From: Bdellovibrionales bacterium
Lineage (GTDB): Bacteria; Bdellovibrionota; FAC87; UBA2466
Length of the DNA: 58,539 nt
Reading direction: 5' to 3'
NCBI GenBank assembly: GCA_005776395.1
Contig: SXPJ01000011.1
Coordinates: forward strand, 1-58,539
Positions 16,259 to 25,451 of the stretch are shown in pieces. The notes beneath the pieces are model-generated. The model ran no database searches. It was not told the DNA's origin and was given only the letters and a program-made list of their open reading frames with translations. The first letter of the stretch is position 1. Each line of letters opens with the position of its first letter. A program made the position numbers and the translations under genes.

Positions 16259-17587
16259 ATGACAAAAACAAATGTAAAAGTAACCCCGGCTACCGGGAAA
16301 TTAGGAATCTTACTTCCAGGTATGGGAGCTGTTGCCACCACTTTTATTGCGGGGGTCGAGGCAGTTAAACGCGGTTTAGCAGAACCTGTAGGTTCGCTGA
16401 CTCAAATAGGTCAGCTACGCTTAGGCAAGCGAAGTGAAAATCGCTCTGCCATGATTAAAGATTTTATCTCTCTCTCTTCTTTAGAAAACCTCTGTTTCGG
16501 AGGGTGGGACATCTTTGAAGACAATGTTTACGAAGCCGCTTCTAAGGCTCGTGTTCTAGAGCAAACTTTACTCGAACAGCTCAAAGAGCCTCTTTCTAAA
16601 ATCAAACCCATGAGTGCTGTGTTTGATAAAAATTACATTACTCTCATTGATGGTAAAAACAAAAAGTCCGGTAAAAACAAAAAAGAGTTGGCCGAACAAC
16701 TAAGAGAAGACATTCGTAGATTTAAAAAAGAAAACAACTGCGAGCGACTTGTGATGGTTTGGTGTGCCAGCACCGAAAGATACACTGAACAAGCTCCTTG
16801 CCATGAAACTGTAGCTAAATTTGAAAAGGCACTAGTGGACAACGATCCCATGATCTCTCCAAGCCAAATCTATGCTTACGCTGCCCTCATGGAGCGAGTT
16901 CCTTATGCAAACGGATCTCCTAATCGTAGTGTTGATTGCCCTGCGCTTCAAGAATTGGCTAAAGAGCTAAGAGTCCCCATTTGCGGAAGTGACTTCAAAA
17001 CCGGTCAAACCTTGATGAAGACTGTTCTAGCGCCTGGGCTAAAAAGCCGTCTTTTAGGACTCTCAGGATGGTACTCCACTAATATTTTAGGAAATCGGGA
17101 CGGGGAGGTTTTAGCAGATCCAGGCTCCTTTAAGTCAAAAGAGGTTTCTAAGCTTTCTGTACTTGAGCAAATTCTTGAGCCTGAAACCTATCCAAGTCTT
17201 TACGGCGATGTTCACCACCAAGTTCAAATCAATTACTACCCACCCCGCGGTGATAACAAAGAGGGTTGGGACAATATTGATATCTTTGGTTGGTTAGGCT
17301 ATCCGATGCAGATCAAAGTTAATTTTCTCTGCCGAGATAGTATTCTGGCGGCTCCTATCGTTTTAGACTTAGCTCTATTTATGGACTTAGCTCAAAGAAC
17401 AGAACTCTACGGAATTCAAGAATGGCTCTCGTTCTACTTTAAGAGCCCTCTTGCCGCTCCTGGTTTAAAACCTGAGCATGATCTTCAAGTTCAGTTGTTA
17501 AAACTTCACAACACCTTAAGATTCATGGGTGGCGAAGAGCTTATCAACCATTTAGGCCTTACCTATTACGGTATCGTAGAGGAATAA
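16259..17587 (+). CDS. ino1: Inositol-3-phosphate synthase
   Basis: A 442-residue enzyme that converts glucose 6-phosphate to inositol 3-phosphate using bound NAD. Features are the Rossmann start GKLGILLPGMGAVATTFIAG, MVWCASTERY, PICGSDFKTGQTLMKTVLAP, GWYSTNILGNRDGEVL and SLYGDVHHQVQINYYPPRGD, all in family order. Length fits bacterial Ino1. ATG 16259 follows a GAGGAAAG site; an in-frame TTG at 16241 is less likely. Inositol phosphate may feed a phosphatidylinositol-type lipid or a solute; a monophosphatase of the right superfamily is encoded at 57.4 kb. Confidence 0.93.
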   Translation: MTKTNVKVTPATGKLGILLPGMGAVATTFIAGVEAVKRGLAEPVGSLTQIGQLRLGKRSENRSAMIKDFISLSSLENLCFGGWDIFEDNVYEAASKARVLEQTLLEQLKEPLSKIKPMSAVFDKNYITLIDGKNKKSGKNKKELAEQLREDIRRFKKENNCERLVMVWCASTERYTEQAPCHETVAKFEKALVDNDPMISPSQIYAYAALMERVPYANGSPNRSVDCPALQELAKELRVPICGSDFKTGQTLMKTVLAPGLKSRLLGLSGWYSTNILGNRDGEVLADPGSFKSKEVSKLSVLEQILEPETYPSLYGDVHHQVQINYYPPRGDNKEGWDNIDIFGWLGYPMQIKVNFLCRDSILAAPIVLDLALFMDLAQRTELYGIQEWLSFYFKSPLAAPGLKPEHDLQVQLLKLHNTLRFMGGEELINHLGLTYYGIVEE

Positions 17588-17598
17588 AAAGATATCAA

Positions 17599-17649
17599 CC
17601 TGCCCCGTTTCATCTTCAAAAGATGTCGAATGGCTGAAACGGAGGCGGG
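17599..17649. repeat. Long branched inverted repeat between convergent genes
   Basis: A near-perfect stem of about 14 bp pairs 17599-17612 with 17635-17649, with one bulged A and one T-G pair. CCGTTTCA pairs with TGAAACGG, and the outer CCTGCC pairs with GGCGGG. Inside is a second small stem (TCTT/AAGA). It lies just after the inositol synthase stop and before the end of the convergent phosphodiesterase gene. There is no T tract on either side, so it is not a classical intrinsic terminator; it may still end transcription, stabilise the 3' end, or be part of a small RNA. Confidence 0.6.
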
Positions 17650-17676
17650 TACAGAGTTACCTAGTGAATGCTATAT

Positions 17677-18930
17677 TCACTTAGATTTCAAACCCACCAC
17701 TTTTGAAACTCTTTCAAAATTACCATCTGTCTGACTAGGTTTAATTTTTAGAAGATTTGCAATTAAGGGATAAAGATCAATATTCTGAACTTCTCCTGCT
17801 TTTTGATTTTTGGGAAATCGAGGCCCGGTCGCTAGAAACACAGCCTGCATCTCAGGTAGCGAATTATCATAGCCATGCAAACCAAAAACCGCAGGTTTTA
17901 TAGAGGGAAAAAGATCCGTGTCTAAATACCAACCCTGATTAGCTACAAAAACAATAGGTGAGATTCTTCGGTGTTTAGAATAGTGGAATTGTGGAGGCAT
18001 ATTTTCCTTTGTAAACAGCTGAAAGTGGCCAGGTTTACTTTTAACTCGCTCTAAAATTCGCGCGGTCTCTTTTTTCCCTTTGGGCCACACCAAAGCAATC
18101 GCCCCCTTGCCCACAACTCTGGCTTCACTCAATTTAATATATTGAGAGGTCCTAATACGATTCTCTCTCTCTACCTGCGCCATCCCATGATCGGAAAGTA
18201 AGAGTAGGGTAGTATCTTCTTCAATCCCTCTAGCTTTAAGCCCCTCCCACAACAGCCCTAAAGCCTCATCTAGATTCTTAATGGCCTGCTTAACCTCTTT
18301 AGATTCAGGGCCATGAGCATGTCCAGCCTCATCGGCATCTTCGAAATAAAGAGTAATGAATTTAGGCCTTTTTTCCTCTGGTAAATCGATCCATTCCAGC
18401 ACTTTTAGGACCCTCTTTAATCGTGGAAAAGATCGATCATAAGGAAGCCAATAAGTAGGTCTCACACCTTTAATCTCAGCAGAACTCCCCACCCAAAACA
18501 TAGAGGCCGACTTAACCCCCTGCTTCTCAGCTGTAACCCATAGGGGCTCTCCCTCCCACCACTCACTTCGATCCACTTCTGAGATATCGCGAATTTCAAA
18601 AGCTCTTTGGGTAAAGGGATCCCACATCGAATTATTCACAATCCCATGATTTTCTGAAAATAGCCCCGTCACAATGGAAAAGTGATTTACGAACGTCACC
18701 GAGGGAAATACAGGCTTTAAATTAGAGGCTGTCATCCCACGTTTCATAAGTTCATGAAAATAAGGAGTTTCAACCTTATCCCAGTAATCAGCTCTAAAAC
18801 CATCCATTGAAATCAAAATAACCGGAGAATTTGAAGAGTTCTGTGATTGAAGAGACTCAATCACTGGAAGCAAAGCAAAGGCTTCGCCCGTACTTAGTAA
18901 AAAACTAAATAGCAAAAGAAGCATTCTCAT
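17677..18930 (-). CDS. Secreted NPP-type nucleotide pyrophosphatase/phosphodiesterase
   Basis: A 417-residue alkaline-phosphatase-superfamily enzyme with an N-terminal signal peptide (hydrophobic MRMLLLLFSFLLSTGEAFA). Metal and nucleophile motifs of the NPP family are in order: ILISMDGFRADYW (Asp), FPSVTFVNHFSIVTG (Thr nucleophile), LYFEDADEAGHAHGP (Asp and His), LLLSDHGM (Asp-His) and GLHGYDN (His). It should cleave phosphodiester or pyrophosphate bonds of nucleotides or lipid head groups in the periplasm. It is the last gene of a tight minus-strand run and begins one base after the Ste24 gene. Confidence 0.88.
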   Translation of the reverse strand: MRMLLLLFSFLLSTGEAFALLPVIESLQSQNSSNSPVILISMDGFRADYWDKVETPYFHELMKRGMTASNLKPVFPSVTFVNHFSIVTGLFSENHGIVNNSMWDPFTQRAFEIRDISEVDRSEWWEGEPLWVTAEKQGVKSASMFWVGSSAEIKGVRPTYWLPYDRSFPRLKRVLKVLEWIDLPEEKRPKFITLYFEDADEAGHAHGPESKEVKQAIKNLDEALGLLWEGLKARGIEEDTTLLLLSDHGMAQVERENRIRTSQYIKLSEARVVGKGAIALVWPKGKKETARILERVKSKPGHFQLFTKENMPPQFHYSKHRRISPIVFVANQGWYLDTDLFPSIKPAVFGLHGYDNSLPEMQAVFLATGPRFPKNQKAGEVQNIDLYPLIANLLKIKPSQTDGNFERVSKVVGLKSK

Positions 18931-18931
18931 T

Positions 18932-20068
18932 TTAGGAAACTTTAACCTCTCTCAATTTTGTAATTCGCCTCCATGGAGCGGGATGAGAGTAGGTAAAAAA
19001 CTCGATAAAACGATTAGGTTTAAAAAGCCCACGATTTTGGTAGGTAAGCTTTTCTAAAGCATCGGCCAATTTCTCTCCACTTCCAATCCTTTCAAAAGCA
19101 AATTGATCGGCCATTCGCTCTCTCCATCTAGAAAATAGTATCTGAATAAAACCCACCGGAATCTGAACCAATGAAAAAACCACAAAGAAAGAAAAAACTC
19201 CAAAAGGATGAACCATTTCAGTTTGAAAAAAGGGATGAACATAATGAGAGAGAAGAACTTGCGTCACATAGAATACCGCAAATAAAAACACCCCAGAAAG
19301 CAGAATCCCTTTCCATAAATCATTATGAACTTGATGGCCCAATTCGTGAGCAAAGACAGCTTCAACTTCCTCTGGAGCGAACTTTTTATAGAGGGTATCG
19401 CCTATCATGATACGTTTTGTTTTTCCTAACCCCACAAAGGCAGCATTCCCTTTCTCGGTCTTTTCTCCCATTCCAAGATGATAAACCTCTTTGACCTCAA
19501 CTTTAAAACTCTCGCACATCTTAAGAAGGCGATCTTTTAAGGGACTAGGCTCCATCGGCTCTAATTTAAAGAATAGAGGAATTAATAAAACCGGGGCTAG
19601 TTGAGCTAACCCGATAGAGACTAAAATAAAGAGAAAAGCCGTAATCCACCACCACGAAGATTCAAAATAGATAACACAGCCGAAAAGAATACCTAAAAAA
19701 AGAACGCCTAGTACGCCTCCAACGAGCCATCCCTTAACTTTGTCCCAAAACCAACTCAAATAGGTCTGTTTCGAAAGCTGGTAACTTTTCTCAATCCAAT
19801 GATGAGCTATACTAAAAGGAAAAGTTGTGACTTCAAGAACGGCTCCTATAATTCCAAAATAGGCTAACCATACCCCAAAGGAATAAGAGATGTTTTTCTC
19901 TAAATACATCTCCAAGTAAAAGGCTCTTAGGCTCACAACGAACCAAATCGTCAGTCCAAGAGTTAAACAGGTTCTGCCAATTCTTAAAACAAAGTGGCTC
20001 CAAATATAGGGACGAATATTTTTATCGTGATCGATCCATTGTTGTGAAATTGTCATATTTAAATTCAT
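18932..20068 (-). CDS. Ste24/CAAX-type M48 membrane metalloprotease
   Basis: A 378-residue integral membrane protease. The zinc motif HELGHQVH lies in VEAVFAHELGHQVHNDLW and a downstream third-ligand region is RERMADQFAFERIG. At least six hydrophobic helices surround it, and the N-terminal part resembles the CAAX prenyl protease 1 (Ste24) N-domain. Bacterial members probably degrade membrane or signal-peptide-like substrates. It is packed between the ABC ATPase gene (two bases) and the phosphodiesterase gene (one base). Confidence 0.9.
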   Translation of the reverse strand: MNLNMTISQQWIDHDKNIRPYIWSHFVLRIGRTCLTLGLTIWFVVSLRAFYLEMYLEKNISYSFGVWLAYFGIIGAVLEVTTFPFSIAHHWIEKSYQLSKQTYLSWFWDKVKGWLVGGVLGVLFLGILFGCVIYFESSWWWITAFLFILVSIGLAQLAPVLLIPLFFKLEPMEPSPLKDRLLKMCESFKVEVKEVYHLGMGEKTEKGNAAFVGLGKTKRIMIGDTLYKKFAPEEVEAVFAHELGHQVHNDLWKGILLSGVFLFAVFYVTQVLLSHYVHPFFQTEMVHPFGVFSFFVVFSLVQIPVGFIQILFSRWRERMADQFAFERIGSGEKLADALEKLTYQNRGLFKPNRFIEFFTYSHPAPWRRITKLREVKVS

Positions 20069-20070
20069 AA

Positions 20071-20847
20071 TTAAGTTCTCGTTGAATGGGTAACATTATT
20101 CAAATAGTGGCTCATCCCCTCGTTCATACTTCCGTCAAAAACCAACTTTCCCTCTTTTAAGCACAGTGCACGTTCACAAAGAGATCTCACTCTTTCGCAA
20201 TCGTGCGACACAAAAAGAATAGCTTTGCCCTCTTTTTTTCTCTCAATCATTTTTTGAATCGCTTTCTTTTGAAAAATAAGATCTCCCATTTCAAGGACTT
20301 CATCTAAAAGCAAAATATCCGCATTTAAGTGGGCTGCGACAGAGAAAGCCAATCGAGTATACATTCCCTTTGAGTAATGTTTAACGGGAGTATCTATAAA
20401 GGCTTCATTTTCAGAGAACTGAACAATGGCATCAAATTGCTCTGCGACCTCTCGCTTATTCATCCCCAAAAAAGCGCCATTGAGATAAATATTTTCCCTT
20501 CCCGTAAGATCAGGATGAAAACCGCTTCCCACTTCAAGAAGAGAGGCAATACGCCCACGAATTACAGCCTGCCCCTCGGTAGGATCAGTAAGACTAGCTA
20601 GAATTCTCAACAAAGTAGACTTACCTGCTCCGTTCTGTCCTAAAATTCCAACCGCCTCCCCAGCTCGCAAATTAAAGGAAACATCTTTTAAGGCCCAAAA
20701 ATGATGAAGAGCTTTAGAATCTAAAGAAGCAGACTTTTTTAATGTCTCAACCCACCAATAATGAAATGAATCCCTTAATGAGCGAAAGCCTCTTTCCCCC
20801 ATTCGATACGACTTAGAGATCTTCTCTACTTCAATGAGATTTTTCAT
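20071..20847 (-). CDS. Polysaccharide-export ABC transporter ATPase (Wzt/TagH-like)
   Basis: A 258-residue ATPase. Walker A is GQNGAGKST, the signature is YSKGMYTRLAFSVAAH and Walker B is ADILLLDEVLEMGD; the order and the leader FWALKDVSFNLRAGEAVGIL are typical of the Wzt, KpsT and TagH group. It lacks the C-terminal sugar-binding domain of long Wzt proteins, so export should not depend on recognising a capped chain end. It overlaps the permease gene by four bases. With the permease it forms an exporter of a lipid-linked glycan or similar polymer across the inner membrane. Confidence 0.9.
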   Translation of the reverse strand: MKNLIEVEKISKSYRMGERGFRSLRDSFHYWWVETLKKSASLDSKALHHFWALKDVSFNLRAGEAVGILGQNGAGKSTLLRILASLTDPTEGQAVIRGRIASLLEVGSGFHPDLTGRENIYLNGAFLGMNKREVAEQFDAIVQFSENEAFIDTPVKHYSKGMYTRLAFSVAAHLNADILLLDEVLEMGDLIFQKKAIQKMIERKKEGKAILFVSHDCERVRSLCERALCLKEGKLVFDGSMNEGMSHYLNNVTHSTRT

Positions 20848-21692
20848 ACAGTATCAATAAAGTTTCTTTGAACTCGATTAAAAAATAATAGACCAGTTAA
20901 ACAGATTAAAAATGAAACCCCTAACGAACCCAATTGAATTCTCAGACTAAGACCCTCGGTTCCAAAAAGAGCAGCACGAATTGAAAGAATAACTGGCGAA
21001 ACCGGATTGGCTAAAACAAGCCATTTCCACTTCTCTGAAACAAGTTTTAAAGAATAACTAATAGGTGAAGCATACATCCACAAAGTAAGCCCGAGCTGAG
21101 TTAAATGATGAAAATCCCGATATCTTGAAGTTAATCCAGCAATCCAGGTCCCCACTCCTAGACTCAGCATAGCTAACTGAAACAACCCCACTGGCAAAAG
21201 CAAGACTTTACCATTGGAAAAAAAGGTCGGACTATCGCTAGTAAAGTAATAGTAGAGATAGAGAATTAACAAAACCCCCATCTGAATCAGCAGAGCAAAG
21301 AAGCTTGAAAAGAGTTGGGAAACAGGAAGAAAAAGCCTTGGAAAGTAAACCTTTTTACAAAGTTCTGCATGATGAAGCATAGAAAGCGAAATAGCCCCCA
21401 GAGAACTTGAAAGAAAATTCCAAATAACTATTCCAGAAAAATAAAAAAGAACAGGAGGTATCCCATCGGTCGGCACATGCATTGTCTCTGAAAAAAGAAA
21501 CACAAAGACCATCGCCATAAGGACTGGCTGTATCACAAACCAGAGAGGGCCCAAGAGAGTTTGTTTGTATTTAGAAACAAATTCCCGTCTAACCATTAAA
21601 AAAAGAAGGTCTCGATAGAGAATGAAACTCTTAAAATCAAAGGACAACCAACTTTTCTCTGCCCTAATGACTTTTGTAAAGAGTTCGCTCAC
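20844..21692 (-). CDS. Polysaccharide-export ABC-2 permease (Wzm/TagG-like)
   Basis: A 282-residue permease with about six membrane helices and the family segment VRREFVSKYKQTLLGPLWFV near residue 35, followed by PVLMAMVFVFLFSE. The order and length fit ABC-2 membrane subunits of polysaccharide exporters. It overlaps the ATPase gene downstream and the aconitase gene upstream by four bases each, so all three are translated together. No glycosyltransferase cluster lies next to it, so the substrate is unknown. Confidence 0.88.
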   Translation of the reverse strand: MSELFTKVIRAEKSWLSFDFKSFILYRDLLFLMVRREFVSKYKQTLLGPLWFVIQPVLMAMVFVFLFSETMHVPTDGIPPVLFYFSGIVIWNFLSSSLGAISLSMLHHAELCKKVYFPRLFLPVSQLFSSFFALLIQMGVLLILYLYYYFTSDSPTFFSNGKVLLLPVGLFQLAMLSLGVGTWIAGLTSRYRDFHHLTQLGLTLWMYASPISYSLKLVSEKWKWLVLANPVSPVILSIRAALFGTEGLSLRIQLGSLGVSFLICLTGLLFFNRVQRNFIDTV

Positions 21693-23959
21693 CCCACCCC
21701 TGCTAATAGGTTAAGAGCCGAGCCGGCTTTAAACCAGCCGATTTGATCTTGAGTCATTGAGTGGTTCAAAAGAATGTTGTCTTCAGTTCCATCTGCGTGA
21801 TGCAAAACTGCTGTAACCTGTTTTTTGGGAGCGAGATCTTTTAGTCCTAAAATACTTATGCGATCAGTCTCTCTAACCTTGTCGTAATCCTGAGACAAAT
21901 TAAAGGTAAAGGGAAGAATTCCCTGCTTTTTCAAGTTTGTTTCATGGATTCGAGCGAAGCTTTTTACGATAACAGCCGCACCACTTAAAAATCTTGGCGA
22001 CATAGCTGCGTGCTCTCGGCTACTGCCCTCACCATAGTTTTCATCACCCACCACAATCCATCTCATGGCCTTAGCTTTGTAATCACGAGCCACTGCAGGA
22101 ATACTCTGATTTTCAGAGGTTAGAAGATTTTTTGTTAAGCCAGCTTGCCCCGTAAAAGCATTGATAGCCCCAGTGAACATGTTGTCGCTGATATTATCTA
22201 AATGGCCCCTAAATTTGAGCCAGGGTCCTGCAGGAGAGATGTGATCAGTTGTACATTTTCCTTTAGCTTTTAAAAGAAGGGGGAGATTTTCAAAATCTTT
22301 TCCATTCCATATAGCAAAAGGCTTAAGTAGTTGCAGACGCTTGCTAGTCGGATTGACTACGACCTCAACTTTAGATCCATCAGAGAGGGGCTCAACATAT
22401 CCAGCTTGAGAAAACTGAAAACCATTCACTGGAACCGCAGGAGCCTTTTTGGGCGGATTTAACTTAAATTTCTTCCCAGACTTAGAGGTGAGTTCATCAA
22501 CCAAGGGGTTGAAGGTTAACTTTCCAGAAAGAGCGACACCCAACACAATCTCCGGACTACTAATAAACGATAGGGTCTCTGGATTTCCATCATTTCGAGC
22601 GGGGAAGTTACGGTTAAATGAACTCAAAATGGCATTGCTCTCCCCCTTCTTAATGTCACTTCGCTTCCATTGTCCAATACAAGGGCCGCAAGCATTTGAC
22701 ATCACAGTAGCACCGATAGCCTCAAGAGCTGCCAATTGCCCATCTCTTTTAATCGTCTCAAAAACTTGTTCTGATCCTGGAGATACTAAAAAAGGAATGG
22801 GCAATGTGACTCCATACTCTGCTGCCTGCTTAGCCACATCCATACATCTAGAGATATCTTCATAAGATGAGTTGGTGCAACTTCCCACGAGAGCCGAGGA
22901 AAGTTTCTCGGGCCACCCCTTTTCTTCTACATCTTTAGCTAACTGAGAAATAGAACGGGCCACATCGGGAGAATGTGGGCCTACAACTTGAGGCTCAAGA
23001 GTCGACAGATCAATTTCAATCACCTGATCAAAATATTTTGATGGATTTTTTTCTACATCATCATCAGCTCTAAGCAAGGCTTCATTCTTTCTCGCCAGAG
23101 CTGCTAAATCTTCTCGTCGAGTGGCCTTTAAATATTTTTCCATCTCATCATCAAATGGGAAAACCGAAGTGGTCGCTCCAAGTTCAGCCCCCATATTTGT
23201 AATAGTAGCTTTACCAGTACAGCTAATCGAACGAGCTCCAGAACCAAAGTACTCAATAATTCTATTAGTTCCACCTTTAACAGTAAGAATTCCACAAAGT
23301 TTGCAGATCACATCTTTAGGAGAGGTCCAACCCTTCATCTCCCCTTTTAAGTGTACTCCGATCAATTTCGGATATTTAACTTCCCAAGGAAGTCCGGCCA
23401 TCACATCAACCGCATCAGCCCCCCCTACTCCACAGGCCAACATTCCCATTCCTCCCCCGTTAGGAGTATGGGAATCGGTTCCGATAATTAATCCCCCTGG
23501 AAATGCATAATTTTCTAAAACCACCTGGTGAATAATTCCAGATCCTGGTTTCCAAAAACCAATCCCTGCTTTAGCAGAAGCTGTTTGCAAGAAATCATAA
23601 ACTTCATAATTCTCATCCAATGCCGTTTTCATATCCGTACTGGCACCCGACTCAGCTCGAATCAAGTGATCACAATGAACTGTCGTAGGAACTGCAGTCT
23701 GTTTTTTACCTGAACTTAAATACTGAAGAATCGCCATTTGAGCCGTCGCATCTTGCATAGCGACTCGATCCGGCCTTAGAGCCAGAATACTTTCCCCCGA
23801 TTTCAACTCTTGAGATTTAGGGGCATCTAAATGACCGAATAAGATCTTTTCAGCTAAAGTGAATGGGCGATTAATCCTCGTTTTCACTTCATCAATGCGA
23901 GACTGCATCTCGAAATAGAGTTTAGAGACCATTTCCTTGGTTGTATTAATGTTCGGCAT
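21689..23959 (-). CDS. acn: Aconitate hydratase, mitochondrial type
   Basis: A 756-residue aconitase that interconverts citrate and isocitrate in the TCA cycle. Cluster cysteines are visible in VGSCTNSSYEDISR and SNACGPCIGQW, plus the upstream GTDSHTPNGGGMG block and the C-terminal swivel domain with GDENYGEGSSREHAAMSPR. The length and sequence style are those of the mitochondrial-type aconitase rather than the longer AcnA or the AcnB form. It heads a tight run of five minus-strand genes and overlaps the permease gene by four bases. The sdh genes lie nearby in the opposite direction. Confidence 0.95.
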   Translation of the reverse strand: MPNINTTKEMVSKLYFEMQSRIDEVKTRINRPFTLAEKILFGHLDAPKSQELKSGESILALRPDRVAMQDATAQMAILQYLSSGKKQTAVPTTVHCDHLIRAESGASTDMKTALDENYEVYDFLQTASAKAGIGFWKPGSGIIHQVVLENYAFPGGLIIGTDSHTPNGGGMGMLACGVGGADAVDVMAGLPWEVKYPKLIGVHLKGEMKGWTSPKDVICKLCGILTVKGGTNRIIEYFGSGARSISCTGKATITNMGAELGATTSVFPFDDEMEKYLKATRREDLAALARKNEALLRADDDVEKNPSKYFDQVIEIDLSTLEPQVVGPHSPDVARSISQLAKDVEEKGWPEKLSSALVGSCTNSSYEDISRCMDVAKQAAEYGVTLPIPFLVSPGSEQVFETIKRDGQLAALEAIGATVMSNACGPCIGQWKRSDIKKGESNAILSSFNRNFPARNDGNPETLSFISSPEIVLGVALSGKLTFNPLVDELTSKSGKKFKLNPPKKAPAVPVNGFQFSQAGYVEPLSDGSKVEVVVNPTSKRLQLLKPFAIWNGKDFENLPLLLKAKGKCTTDHISPAGPWLKFRGHLDNISDNMFTGAINAFTGQAGLTKNLLTSENQSIPAVARDYKAKAMRWIVVGDENYGEGSSREHAAMSPRFLSGAAVIVKSFARIHETNLKKQGILPFTFNLSQDYDKVRETDRISILGLKDLAPKKQVTAVLHHADGTEDNILLNHSMTQDQIGWFKAGSALNLLAGVG

Positions 23960-24004
23960 AATGTGGCATTATAATCACTCATCTTGGCTTGGAAAGTCTT
24001 TTAT

Positions 24005-24703
24005 ATGCACAAAAAAGCCCTCCCTCTTTTTTGCTTTTTCTTGATGGGGATATCTCTGTTTTCTCGAGCTGAGTTTAGCAAAAGCGGCCCCCAATTATTA
24101 ACTCCCAAATCGAGTACTGCCCCCAAGAACTCGGTAAATCTAGAACAGCCTATAACCCAACCTAACTTACTGCGTCCTAAAGGCTATCCCTCCCCTCCTA
24201 AAATCGACCCTATAAAGTCCAGTACTTTTGAGTCGGTCAGTTTTTCTGCTTTACTAGGAACTCCTCTTGGCTATGAAAACTTTTATGAAAAGAGATTTGC
24301 CTCTTTTGGAAACTTTTATCTCTTTTCCATCCCGATTTTTCGTTTAAACAGAGTTTTATTCTTACACCTGGAAACGGGACCTGGATTCAGCTTTGCCAAA
24401 CTAACTTTTGAAAATCCTCCCCAGAACTATTCTCATCTCTTTTTAGTGGCCCCAGTGAGATTCAGACTTATCTATTCACTCTCCCCAAACCTCCATTTAG
24501 AAGGACTTGCGGGCGTTATGCTTCGTCCCATTGAATATGATTCTCGAGAAACAACCGACGGAGGAACCCATGCGGTCAAAGGGGCTAACTTTATAACTGG
24601 AGATGTCGGAGTAGGATTAGATTACAATCTTACCCCTCCGTTAAAAGTGAGACTTCTAATAGGCTATCTATTTCTCGCTGGAGGTCTCGAGCTTACTTTA
24701 TGA
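24005..24703 (+). CDS. Secreted protein, predicted outer-membrane beta-barrel
   Basis: From ATG 24005 the gene encodes 232 residues with a clear signal peptide (MHKKALPLFCFFLMGISLFSRA). After a proline-rich spacer, the rest alternates hydrophobic and polar residues in strands such as FGNFYLFSIPIF, LFLHLETGPGFSFAKLTF and LHLEGLAGVMLRP, as in small outer-membrane barrels. No named family is recognised. An in-frame TTG at 23984 would add a leader that spoils the signal peptide. It precedes sdhC by about 75 bases. Confidence 0.6.
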   Translation: MHKKALPLFCFFLMGISLFSRAEFSKSGPQLLTPKSSTAPKNSVNLEQPITQPNLLRPKGYPSPPKIDPIKSSTFESVSFSALLGTPLGYENFYEKRFASFGNFYLFSIPIFRLNRVLFLHLETGPGFSFAKLTFENPPQNYSHLFLVAPVRFRLIYSLSPNLHLEGLAGVMLRPIEYDSRETTDGGTHAVKGANFITGDVGVGLDYNLTPPLKVRLLIGYLFLAGGLELTL

Positions 24704-24777
24704 ACAGAAAAAATGTAGACTAATGGGGCTTTTTCGTCGTACTTTGTGACCTTCAATTTTTTTAAGAAAAGGCATCT

Positions 24778-25449
24778 ATGGCTTCTATCAAACTCTTTTT
24801 AAAATCGTCGGTAGGAAGAAAATTTTTGGTGGGGATTACAGGGCTTGGACTCTCGGGCTTTGTCCTAACCCACATGGCCGGCAACATGTTAATGTTTGTC
24901 GGTCCAGAAGCTTATAATACTTACGGACATAAACTCATTACCAATCCTTTTATCTATATTGCTGAAGTGGGATTATTAGCGATATTTTTTGTTCATATGG
25001 GTCTGGCACTTTGCTTGGCACTTGAAAATAAAAAAGCCCGAGCCCTAGCCCCTTCACAGAAACCTTCTAATTGTGAAAAAGATGCACGATTGGGTTCCAG
25101 ATACATGGTACACACCGGAATTTTGGTGTTTGTTTTCGTAGTTCTACATTTGATTACTTTTAAATATGGCCCTTACTACCCTGTCAGTTATCACGGGGTT
25201 GAAATGAGAGATCTTCACAGACTCATAGTAGAAAATTTCAAATCGCCTCTTTATTCGGGCTGGTATCTCTTTTCAATGGTTATTCTCTTCTCTCACTTAG
25301 TCCATGGTTTTTCAGCTTCATTTCAATCCCTTGGCTTTTTTAGTGTAAGAAACTGTTTAATCAAAAAAATGGGATGGGCCTTCGCATTCATAATTGCAGG
25401 TGGTTTTTTTATCCAACCCATTTACGGCTACTTTTACGGAGGTAACTAA
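24778..25449 (+). CDS. sdhC: Succinate dehydrogenase cytochrome b558 subunit
   Basis: A 223-residue membrane anchor with five hydrophobic helices, like the di-haem b-type subunit of SdhCAB/FrdCAB complexes of Bacteroidetes and epsilonproteobacteria. Likely haem-ligand histidines are in [34 protein letters not shown] and LFSHLVHGF. It passes electrons between the iron-sulfur subunit and quinone. It is followed two bases later by sdhA. A short stretch upstream (24704-24777) must hold the promoter. Confidence 0.92.
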   Translation: MASIKLFLKSSVGRKFLVGITGLGLSGFVLTHMAGNMLMFVGPEAYNTYGHKLITNPFIYIAEVGLLAIFFVHMGLALCLALENKKARALAPSQKPSNCEKDARLGSRYMVHTGILVFVFVVLHLITFKYGPYYPVSYHGVEMRDLHRLIVENFKSPLYSGWYLFSMVILFSHLVHGFSASFQSLGFFSVRNCLIKKMGWAFAFIIAGGFFIQPIYGYFYGGN

Positions 25450-25451
25450 TC

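Noticed and set aside
22449-22865. Long open frame on the plus strand opposite aconitase
   Set aside because: It lies entirely within a clearly conserved aconitase gene and shows no start signal or domain.
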